From: Micromonospora sp. H61 | Lineage (GTDB): Bacteria > Actinomycetota > Actinomycetes > Mycobacteriales > Micromonosporaceae | Reading direction: 5' to 3' | DNA: 33,591 nucleotides | NCBI RefSeq assembly: GCF_018070325.1 | Contig: NZ_JAGPXY010000071.1 | Span: 1 to 33,591 of the forward strand | Shown: positions 14,353 through 20,786 of the stretch, in pieces | How the letters are laid out: every line of letters begins with the position of its first letter | How positions within the stretch are numbered: the stretch's first letter is position 1 | Notes under the pieces: model-generated | Told to the model about the DNA's origin: nothing | The model's database searches: none | The model's input: only the letters and a program-made list of their open reading frames with translations | Program-made: the position numbers and the translations under genes

Positions 14353-16128
14353 ATGAATGTGTGGAGAAGGCTAACCGGCCCACGCCGGGCCCTCGCGCTC
14401 GCTGGCGCGGGTGCCCTGGTCGCCGGTGGGCTCGTAACGATTCCGGGTACCGCGGCGCAGGCCGCGACGCAGTGCGACATCGCGTACACGAGCAACGACT
14501 GGCCCGGCGGTTTCACCGCGAGCGTCACCATCAAGAACGTCGGCGACCCGCTGAACGGCTGGACCTTGGGTTGGACCTTCCCCAACTCCGGCCAGCGGGT
14601 GCAGCAGGGCTGGTCGGCCACGTTCACCCAGTCCGGCAGCCAGGTCACCGCCCGGAGCCTGTCCTACAACGGCACCCTGGCCACCGGCGCGTCGACGAGC
14701 ATCGGCTTCAACGGCGCGTGGAGCGGCAGCAACCCGAAGCCGACCTCGTTCACCCTGAACGGCGTGGTCTGCAACGGTGGCACCACCCCGCCGACCACGC
14801 CCCCGCCGACCGATCCGCCGCCCACCACACCTCCGCCCACCGACCCGCCGCCCACCACGCCGCCGCCCGGCACCAAGGTGGACAACCCGTACGTCGGGGC
14901 GCGCGGCTACGTGAACCCGGAGTGGAAGGCCAAGGCGGACGCCGAGACCGGCGGAAGCCGGATCTCCAACAACCCCACCGCCGTCTGGCTGGACCGGATC
15001 GCCGCGATCAACGGCACGCCGGACAGCAGCTCCAACGGCGCCTTCGGGGTTCGTCAGCACCTGGACGAGGCGCTGCGCCAAGGCGCCGGCTACATCCAGT
15101 TCGTGATCTACAACCTGCCCGGCCGGGACTGCTCCGCGCTCGCCTCCAACGGTGAGCTGGGCCCGGACGAGCTGCCGAAGTACAAGGCCCAGTACATCGA
15201 CCCGATCGCCGCGATCCAGGGTGAGTCGAAGTACAGCAGCCTGCGGATCATCAACATCATCGAGATCGACTCCCTGCCCAACCTGGTCACCAACACGTCC
15301 GATCAGGCCGGCGGCACGGTCATGTGCGACACGGTCAAGGCCAACGGCGCCTACGTCAACGGTGTCGGCTACGCCCTCGCCAAGCTGGGCGCGATCGGCA
15401 ACGTCTACAACTACATCGACGCCGGCCACCACGGCTGGCTCGGCTGGGACTCCAACTTCGTCCCGACCTCCAACATCCTGAAGACCGCCGCGGTCGCCTC
15501 CGGCAGCACTGTCAACAACGTGCACGGCTTCATCACCAACACCGCGAACTACTCGGCGCTGCAGGAGCCGTACTTCAAGGTCACCGACAACGTGAACGGC
15601 ACGTCGGTGCGGCAGTCCAAGTGGGTCGACTGGAACTTCTACGTCGACGAGCTGTCGTTCGCCCAGGCGTTCCGCAATCAGCTGGTCTCGGTCGGCTTCA
15701 ACTCCAACATCGGCATGCTGATCGACACCTCCCGTAACGGCTGGGGCGGCTCCGCCCGGCCCACCGGTCCGGGCGCGACGACGAGCGTCGACACGTACGT
15801 CAACGGCGGCCGCATCGACCGTCGGGCCCACCTCGGCAACTGGTGCAACCAGGCTGGTGCCGGTCTCGGTGAGCGGCCCCGGGCCACCCCGGCGACGGGC
15901 ATCGACGCCTACGTCTGGGTGAAGCCGCCGGGTGAGTCGGACGGTTCCAGCAAGGAGATCCCGAACGACGAGGGCAAGGGCTTCGACCGGATGTGCGACC
16001 CGACGTACGGCGGTAACGCCCGCAACGGCAACAACCCGTCCGGGGCGCTCGGCGACGCGCCGATCTCCGGTGCGTGGTTCTCCGCCCAGTTCCAGGAACT
16101 CATGCGCAACGCCTACCCGGCGCTCTGA
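14353..16128 (+). CDS. Secreted GH6 cellobiohydrolase (exocellulase) with N-terminal CBM2
   Basis: The 591-residue secreted enzyme has a signal peptide ending AQA near residue 37 and a CBM2 cellulose-binding module (about 38-141). The module is closed by Cys41 and Cys140, with exposed tryptophans such as Trp50 and Trp87. A Pro/Thr linker (about 144-175, PPTDPP repeats) leads to a glycoside hydrolase family 6 domain (about 177-591). Catalytic candidates are Asp259 in NLPGRDCSA and the general acid Asp306 in EIDSLPN, spaced as in Thermobifida Cel6B. The size and sequence favour the exo-acting bacterial subgroup, releasing cellobiose from the non-reducing end. The start is supported by AAGGAG at 14338-14343. 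Regulation by a CebR-like repressor is predicted from the upstream operator. Strong hairpins follow the stop. Confidence 0.93.
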   Translation: MNVWRRLTGPRRALALAGAGALVAGGLVTIPGTAAQAATQCDIAYTSNDWPGGFTASVTIKNVGDPLNGWTLGWTFPNSGQRVQQGWSATFTQSGSQVTARSLSYNGTLATGASTSIGFNGAWSGSNPKPTSFTLNGVVCNGGTTPPTTPPPTDPPPTTPPPTDPPPTTPPPGTKVDNPYVGARGYVNPEWKAKADAETGGSRISNNPTAVWLDRIAAINGTPDSSSNGAFGVRQHLDEALRQGAGYIQFVIYNLPGRDCSALASNGELGPDELPKYKAQYIDPIAAIQGESKYSSLRIINIIEIDSLPNLVTNTSDQAGGTVMCDTVKANGAYVNGVGYALAKLGAIGNVYNYIDAGHHGWLGWDSNFVPTSNILKTAAVASGSTVNNVHGFITNTANYSALQEPYFKVTDNVNGTSVRQSKWVDWNFYVDELSFAQAFRNQLVSVGFNSNIGMLIDTSRNGWGGSARPTGPGATTSVDTYVNGGRIDRRAHLGNWCNQAGAGLGERPRATPATGIDAYVWVKPPGESDGSSKEIPNDEGKGFDRMCDPTYGGNARNGNNPSGALGDAPISGAWFSAQFQELMRNAYPAL

Positions 16129-16142
16129 TCGGGTAGCTCACG

Positions 16143-16184
16143 CACCAACCCGCTGCCAGTGGTTGGTGAGGCACTGTTGGCAGC
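16143..16184. terminator. Overlapping alternative hairpins after the cellulase gene
   Basis: CACCAACC (16143-16150) pairs perfectly with GGTTGGTG (16161-16168) over a 10-nt loop. GCTGCCA (16152-16158) can instead pair with TGGCAGC (16178-16184). The two stems are mutually exclusive. They start 14 bases after the stop codon. Confidence 0.55.
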
Positions 16185-16195
16185 AGGTTCCCCCC

Positions 16196-16235
16196 GGGTC
16201 CCCGGCTCGACCGTCACAGGTCGGGCCGGGGACCC
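16196..16235. terminator. Strong bidirectional hairpin between convergent genes
   Basis: GGGTCCCCGGC (16196-16206) pairs with GCCGGGGACCC (16225-16235). The stem continues through a T-G wobble into CGACC/GGTCG around a 6-nt loop, about 17 pairs in all. It lies between the convergent cellulase gene and the small acidic protein gene, and its symmetry could serve both. No T-tract of note. Confidence 0.75.
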
Positions 16236-16249
16236 CCCCTTGGCCGCGA

Positions 16250-16636
16250 TCAGGGCACTGTGCGTTCGATCGCCGCCCGGCCCTGCTCGGCCAGGTCACG
16301 GCGGGCCTTCTCCAGGTTCTCCGGTGTCAGATCCTGCCCTCGGGCCATCACCAGGTCCTCCGGCTCCCAGGGCTGCTCACCCCCGGTGCGGATGTTGTCC
16401 CCGCCGGCGCCGGTACCCGTCCCGGTCGCCCCGGTGCCGGCGGCGTACGGGTCGCCGATCAGCTCGTCGGTGTCCGGTGCGAGGTCGGCCGGTCGGCTGC
16501 GGGGCTCGGCGAAGCCCGGTGTGTCCCGATCCGGGCCACCTCCGGTCCGCAGTTGCGGCACGGTGGCGTCATCGTCCACCGCCGAGGCCACCTCGGGGCT
16601 GTCCTCCAGCGGCGGTTGGCGATCGCGATCGGTCAT
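16250..16636 (-). CDS. Small acidic hydrophilic protein of unknown function
   Basis: I do not recognise this 128-residue protein. It is highly polar and probably disordered for its first 70 residues, with a Gly/Thr-rich stretch (GTGATGTGTGAGG) in the middle. The C-terminal 40 residues, running from QPWEPEDLVMARGQDL to the end, look alpha-helical and are the most likely conserved part. It has no signal peptide or membrane helix. The ATG at 16636 is chosen over an in-frame upstream start at 16702 because AGGAGG sits seven bases ahead of it. It is transcribed alone, between the hairpin at 16196-16235 and the terminator at 16706-16739. Proteins like this are common hypothetical genes in actinobacteria; some are stress-induced, but nothing here shows that. 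Confidence 0.68.
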   Translation of the reverse strand: MTDRDRQPPLEDSPEVASAVDDDATVPQLRTGGGPDRDTPGFAEPRSRPADLAPDTDELIGDPYAAGTGATGTGTGAGGDNIRTGGEQPWEPEDLVMARGQDLTPENLEKARRDLAEQGRAAIERTVP

Positions 16637-16705
16637 GGTGCTGCCTCCTGTGTCCGACACGGTGCCTGATTTCCCCCACGTACCCCTTCGTGCCGCGCTC
16701 ATGCC

Positions 16706-16739
16706 GCACGGCCCGGCGGTGGGCCGGGCCGGGCCGTGC
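16706..16739 (-). terminator. Hairpin terminator of the symporter operon
   Basis: GCACGGCCCGGC (16706-16717) and GCCGGGCCGTGC (16728-16739) form a perfect 12-bp stem with a 10-nt loop. It lies 22 bases beyond the stop of the 102-residue membrane protein. No T-tract follows, as is usual for GC-rich actinobacterial terminators. Confidence 0.75.
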
Positions 16740-16760
16740 TCAGGCAGTGCGGTCAGGCGG

Positions 16761-17069
16761 TCAGGCGTCGGGCTGCTGCTCGTTCGGGGCCGGCGCTTCC
16801 GCCGGGCGCCACCACTGCCAGAGCAGCATGAGCAGACCGAACACGAGCATCGCCAGCCCGGCCCACAGGTTGATCCGTACGCCTTCGGCCTTGTCGATCT
16901 CGGCCCGGCTGTCGAAGATGCCGATCAGCGTCACGATGACCCCGTACGCGACGAAGAGGCCACCGATCACCCGGCGGATGTCGAACAGCCGGGCTGCGGC
17001 GGAACGCCGCTGCTCCGCCTGCGTCTCGTCGATCAGCGGATCCTGTGCCGGCTGGCCTTCGTTGCTCAT
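16761..17069 (-). CDS. Small two-helix membrane protein linked to a sodium:solute symporter
   Basis: The 102-residue protein has a polar N-terminus (1-30), two predicted transmembrane helices (about 33-51 and 68-86, the second ending LLMLLWQWW) joined by a charged loop, and an Ala/Pro/Glu-rich tail. Both termini probably face the cytoplasm. It begins 16 bases after the symporter gene, in the same transcript, and ends at a strong hairpin. The linkage suggests an accessory or regulatory subunit of the transporter, as with small partners of some other SSF carriers; this is inference. The reading frame and start (ATG at 17069, preceded by AAAGGGG) are well supported. Confidence 0.8.
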   Translation of the reverse strand: MSNEGQPAQDPLIDETQAEQRRSAAARLFDIRRVIGGLFVAYGVIVTLIGIFDSRAEIDKAEGVRINLWAGLAMLVFGLLMLLWQWWRPAEAPAPNEQQPDA

Positions 17070-17085
17070 CTGCCGACCCCTTTCC

Positions 17086-18744
17086 TTAGAAGACCGGGAT
17101 GTAGAAGACGGCGGCCAGCGCGACCGCGATCAGACCGAGCAGCACCGGGGAGCGGTACCAGGCGGCGTCCCCGGCGAGCACGTCGCCCTTCAGGTCGACG
17201 CCGCCCATGCCGTACACCAACCCGCGCAGCTCCTCGTCCCGCTTGGGTGCGGTGAGCGGGGTGACGATCGCGGCGACCACCACCGCCGTGACGAACGCCA
17301 GACCGGCACCCCAGAAGCTCTCCTCCAGGTCGGAGTTGAAATGGACCACACCGCCCTTGTAGAGCAGGTAGAGGCTCAGCGACACCAGGGTGCCCAGCAG
17401 CAGCGACCAGAAGCCTGCCAGCGCGCTCATCCGCTTCCAGAACATGCCGATGATGAAGGTGGCGAACAGCGGCGCGTTGAAGACGGAGAAGAGCGCCTGG
17501 ATGTAGTTCATGATGTTGCTGAACCCGGCCGCGATGAACGCGGTGCCGATCCCGATCACCACGGCGGCGACCGTCGCCCAGCGGCCGACCCGCAGGTAGT
17601 ACTCGTCCGACCGGTCACGGCGGATGTACGCCTGCCAGATGTCGTAGGTGAAGACGGTGTTGAAGCCGCTGACGTTGGCCGCCATGCCGGCCATGAACGA
17701 GGCGAGCAGGCCGGTGACCGCCACCCCGAGCACGCCGTTGGGGAGCAGGTCGCGCATCAGCAGCGGGATGGCGTTGTTGTACTGCAGGTCGCCGCTCTCC
17801 GCGCCGAGGCCCTTCACCGTGACCAGGGCCACCAGACCGGGGATGACAGTGACCAGGGGGATGAGCAGCTTCGGGTACGCGGCGATGATTGGCGTACGCC
17901 GGGCGGCGCTCATGTTCTTCGCCGAGAGGGCCCGCTGCACCTCGGCGAAGTTCGTCGTCCAGTAGCCGAACGACAGCACGAAGCCGAGGCCGAAGACGAT
18001 GCCGATCCAGTGCGCGCCCAGCGGGTTGGCAGTGCTGCCGGTGTCCTGCCACGCGTGCAGGCCGGCCTCGCCGAGTTTGGTGTCGCCGACCGCGTCCATC
18101 AGGCCGTTCCACCCGCCGACCTTGACCAGGCCGATCACGGTGACCGGGATCAGGCCGGCCAGGATGACGAAGAACTGGAGCACCTCGTTGTAGATCGCCC
18201 CGGACAGGCCGCCGATGGTGATGTACGCCAGCACGATCGCCGCGCCGACCACGATCGCCGTCCAGAGCGGCCAGCCGAGCAGCGCCTGCATGACGAGGGC
18301 CAGCGCGTACAGGTTCACGCCGGCGATCAGCACCTGGGCGACGGCGAAGCTGATCGCGTTGAGCAGGTGGGTGGGGCGGTTGAACCGCAGCCGCAGGTAC
18401 TCCGGCACGCTGCGGACCTTGGAGCCGTAGTAGAAGGGCATCATCACGATGCCCAGGAAGACCATCGCCGGGACCGCGCCGATCCAGTAGTAGTGGACCG
18501 TCATCACGCCGTACTGGGCCCCGTTGGCGGCCATCCCGATGATCTCCAACGCGCCGAGGTTCGCCGAGACGAAGGCGAGACCGGTCACCCAGGCCGGCAG
18601 GGAGCGGCCGGAGAGGAAGAAGTCGACGCTGGTCCGGATGGCCCGGCGCGCGGCGAAGCCGACCCCGAGGACGGTGACGAAGTACAGCGCCAGGATCAGG
18701 TAGTCCAGGCCGTTCATGTTGAGCCGAAGACCGTCGCCGTCCAT
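17086..18744 (-). CDS. Sodium:solute symporter (SSS/SSF family), probably SGLT-like
   Basis: The 552-residue integral membrane protein has about 14 hydrophobic helices, the size and spacing of the SSF family that couples solute uptake to sodium entry. Recognisable segments are DFFLSGRSLPAWVTG (about 36-50), GGLSGAIYNEVLQFF (about 178-192) and the Asn/Gly-rich stretch GMAANVSGFNTVFTYD in the middle of the protein. Similarity by eye is closest to the sugar (SGLT/vSGLT) branch, but the substrate is not determined. The ATG at 18744 is preceded by GAGGGG at the right distance. It heads a two-gene operon with a small two-helix membrane protein. Its promoter must lie in 18745-18893, where the reverse strand has a TAATAG hexamer (18793-18798) that could be a -10. 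Confidence 0.9.
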   Translation of the reverse strand: MDGDGLRLNMNGLDYLILALYFVTVLGVGFAARRAIRTSVDFFLSGRSLPAWVTGLAFVSANLGALEIIGMAANGAQYGVMTVHYYWIGAVPAMVFLGIVMMPFYYGSKVRSVPEYLRLRFNRPTHLLNAISFAVAQVLIAGVNLYALALVMQALLGWPLWTAIVVGAAIVLAYITIGGLSGAIYNEVLQFFVILAGLIPVTVIGLVKVGGWNGLMDAVGDTKLGEAGLHAWQDTGSTANPLGAHWIGIVFGLGFVLSFGYWTTNFAEVQRALSAKNMSAARRTPIIAAYPKLLIPLVTVIPGLVALVTVKGLGAESGDLQYNNAIPLLMRDLLPNGVLGVAVTGLLASFMAGMAANVSGFNTVFTYDIWQAYIRRDRSDEYYLRVGRWATVAAVVIGIGTAFIAAGFSNIMNYIQALFSVFNAPLFATFIIGMFWKRMSALAGFWSLLLGTLVSLSLYLLYKGGVVHFNSDLEESFWGAGLAFVTAVVVAAIVTPLTAPKRDEELRGLVYGMGGVDLKGDVLAGDAAWYRSPVLLGLIAVALAAVFYIPVF

Positions 18745-18893
18745 CCCGTCACCCCTCGTCCCGCCGTCCGCGCTGATTGGTGCGCGCGCGCCCTATTACC
18801 CCGTCCGCACGGTTTCACTCCCGGAGGTCGAGACCGCCGTGTTCGGGCTCTTCGCACGGTCTGGCGGGCTCCGCGACGATCGGCACACAACAG

Positions 18894-18922
18894 GGCGCCC
18901 CGGCCGTTTCGGCCGGGGCGCC
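18894..18922 (-). terminator. Perfect 13-bp GC hairpin terminator
   Basis: GGCGCCCCGGCCG (18894-18906) and CGGCCGGGGCGCC (18910-18922) pair perfectly around a 3-nt ttt loop. It lies 17 bases past the stop of the reverse-strand gene at 18940 and separates that operon from the symporter promoter. Confidence 0.85.
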
Positions 18923-18939
18923 AGTGTTGGTCGGGTGAC

Positions 18940-19893
18940 TCAGCGACCGAGTACGCGGTCCAGGAAGTCCCTGTAGTTGCGGACCGCCATCCGCAGTTGC
19001 TCGGTGTCGGCCGAGCCGGCGTCCTGCCAACCGCCCAGCGTGTTCTTCTGGGCGGCCAGCGCCGAGGAGAGTGCCTGGATGGCCTCCTCGACCAGGGACT
19101 GCGCCTCGCCGGCAGCTCCCTGCGGGTCGTCGACGAAACGCAGCTGCACGTCCCGCCAGCGGTCCCGGAAGCCCTGCGCGGTGTCCCTGTCGAGGAGCGT
19201 GGCCGGCTCGGCCGCCACCGTCGACCCGGTGGGTCGGGATGTTCCGGCGGACTCCAGCGTGGGGCTGGTGTCGTCGCCGGGGACCGGTTCGCCGTCCGCG
19301 TCCGGGTCGACCATCTCCGGTGTCGCGCTGCCGTAGCCGGCCGCGCCCGCCGTGGTGGCGTCCCGGTCGCCGGTCAGATCGCCGCGTCGCTCGGGGTCGC
19401 CGTCCGTGCTCCCCGGCGGTACGACGGTCCGCGCGGACGTGTCCGCGTCGGTGCGGTCGTCGAGATCGGTGCGGTCGTCGACGTCCGCGCCGCCGTCGAC
19501 GTACGCGTCGCGGCGGTGCAGCTCCGCGGTGGGGTCGGCGCGCAGACCCTCCCGCTCACCGTCCTCGGCGCCGTCGCCCGGCTGGGCGGTCCGCTCGGCC
19601 CTCGGGTCCGGCTGATCCTGCGGGTGCGGGCTGGCCAGCGCGGAGGCGGCCACCGCGTCGGCCACGGTGGTGGCGCCGAACGTGGTCGGCAGCGGCCCAG
19701 GCTCGTGGAAACCACCCTCGTCGTCGGCCCGCTCGTGGGTGGCGGTCTGGTCGTCGAAGGTGCCCCGGTCGTCGAGGGCGTCCTCCGGGACGTCGGAGTG
19801 GCCGGCCCGGTCGCCGGCCGGGGGTACCGGCACGGGCGCGGACCGGACGGCCTCCGGGTGGTCGTTGCTCACCTGCTGCTCTTCCTGGCGCAT
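18940..19893 (-). CDS. Unknown protein: long disordered acidic region plus C-terminal helical domain shared with its neighbour
   Basis: I do not recognise a named family. Of 317 residues, the first 230 are polar and probably disordered, rich in Asp, Ala, Gly, Pro and Thr, with degenerate repeats such as DDRTDLDDRTDAD near 140. The last 85 residues (about 232-317) form a helical domain with the pattern W-x-x-V-Q-L-R-F-V-D-x-P, a central helix, and LRMAVRNYRDFLDRVL. The same pattern ends the upstream protein. No signal peptide, membrane segment or catalytic motif is visible. ATG at 19893 follows TGAGGAGG, whose TGA is the stop codon of the upstream gene, so the pair is one operon. A soluble partner of the membrane-anchored neighbour is a reasonable guess. 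Confidence 0.75.
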   Translation of the reverse strand: MRQEEQQVSNDHPEAVRSAPVPVPPAGDRAGHSDVPEDALDDRGTFDDQTATHERADDEGGFHEPGPLPTTFGATTVADAVAASALASPHPQDQPDPRAERTAQPGDGAEDGEREGLRADPTAELHRRDAYVDGGADVDDRTDLDDRTDADTSARTVVPPGSTDGDPERRGDLTGDRDATTAGAAGYGSATPEMVDPDADGEPVPGDDTSPTLESAGTSRPTGSTVAAEPATLLDRDTAQGFRDRWRDVQLRFVDDPQGAAGEAQSLVEEAIQALSSALAAQKNTLGGWQDAGSADTEQLRMAVRNYRDFLDRVLGR

Positions 19894-19904
19894 CGGTGGC
19901 CTCC

Positions 19905-20498
19905 TCAGCGGCTCGTGGCGTCGTGGTCCGGGTGGTGGCGCTGTTCGGGCGTGCGGTGGCCGACCGGCTCCTCGCCCAGCAGTTCGGCGAAGAGCGCGCG
20001 GTAGTGCACGACCGCCTGCCGCAGCTCCTCGGTGTTGGCCTCGCCCCGGGAGTTGCGCAGGTGGATCTCGTGCGCGTCCCGGTAGTTGGTCAGCGTGCGG
20101 GCGTGCTCGACGGAGAGGTGGGCGATCTGGTCGGAGAAGTCACCGGTCGGGTAGCCCTGCTCCTCGATGAGCCGGGTGACCAGTTCGTCTGCGTCACCCA
20201 CGGTCTCGCCGGGGGAGTCGATGAAGCGGACCTGGAGCTCCTCCCAGGCGGCGGCGTACCGGGCCCGGGACTCCGGGGCGAGTGGGGTGAGCGTGAGCTC
20301 GGCATGCCGGCGTTCCCGGTCGCGCAGTTCGCGCTCCGCGGCGGACCGGCTGTCCTGTTCCGCCACCACCCGGTCGTACTCCGGTCCGAACCGGTTGCGC
20401 AGGGCCCGGCGGTTGTTGAGCGAGCGGGCGGCCACGGCCAGCACCGCGACGATCACCAGCACGACGAGCACGATGACGACTATCTGCGTGGGCGACAT
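19905..20498 (-). CDS. Membrane-anchored protein with the same C-terminal helical domain as its neighbour
   Basis: The 197-residue protein has an N-terminal transmembrane helix (about 5-24, IVVIVLVVLVIVAVLAVAA), a charged helical stretch likely to be coiled coil (about 28-70), and a helical domain (about 72-172). The domain carries WEELQVRFIDSP and ELRQAVVHYRALFAELL, clearly the pattern of the adjacent gene product. A His/Asp-rich tail ends the protein. The domain probably faces the cytoplasm because basic residues follow the helix. ATG at 20498 is preferred to an upstream ATG at 20516 because AAGGAGG lies directly ahead of it. It is the first gene of a two-gene operon, divergent from the conservon across 288 bases. 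Function unknown. Confidence 0.77.
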   Translation of the reverse strand: MSPTQIVVIVLVVLVIVAVLAVAARSLNNRRALRNRFGPEYDRVVAEQDSRSAAERELRDRERRHAELTLTPLAPESRARYAAAWEELQVRFIDSPGETVGDADELVTRLIEEQGYPTGDFSDQIAHLSVEHARTLTNYRDAHEIHLRNSRGEANTEELRQAVVHYRALFAELLGEEPVGHRTPEQRHHPDHDATSR

Positions 20499-20786
20499 GG
20501 GCTCCTCCTTCGTCATCTGCTATTCCCTCCGCGCAGTGATCGCCAATCCCGATCCGAGACACTTTCCTGACGAGGGGCGCAACTACTCACCGGCCAAAAC
20601 CTGATTCATCCCGGAAGAGGCGCTTGGGTGGGTAGAGATACGGGCGGTAGTGAAACAGCCTCCGATTACGTATCCTGCCCAAGGCGCCCGCGCCGGTGCC
20701 CGGCGACGCGGCCGGGCGCGCAGCCGGCAGGCGCGGTGCCCGGCGGTGCCGGCACCCCTCCTGCCACCCTGTACGGGCGAGGTCTG

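Noticed and set aside
16159..20004. A 1281-residue forward frame across the symporter region
   Set aside because: It is opposite to the symporter, its partner and the paired unknown genes, crosses several terminator hairpins and lacks recognisable domains.
20499..20786. Promoters in the divergent region between the paired unknown genes and the conservon
   Set aside because: TACGTATCC near 20667-20675 looks like a -10 for cvnA, but no -35 is correctly spaced, so I did not list a promoter.
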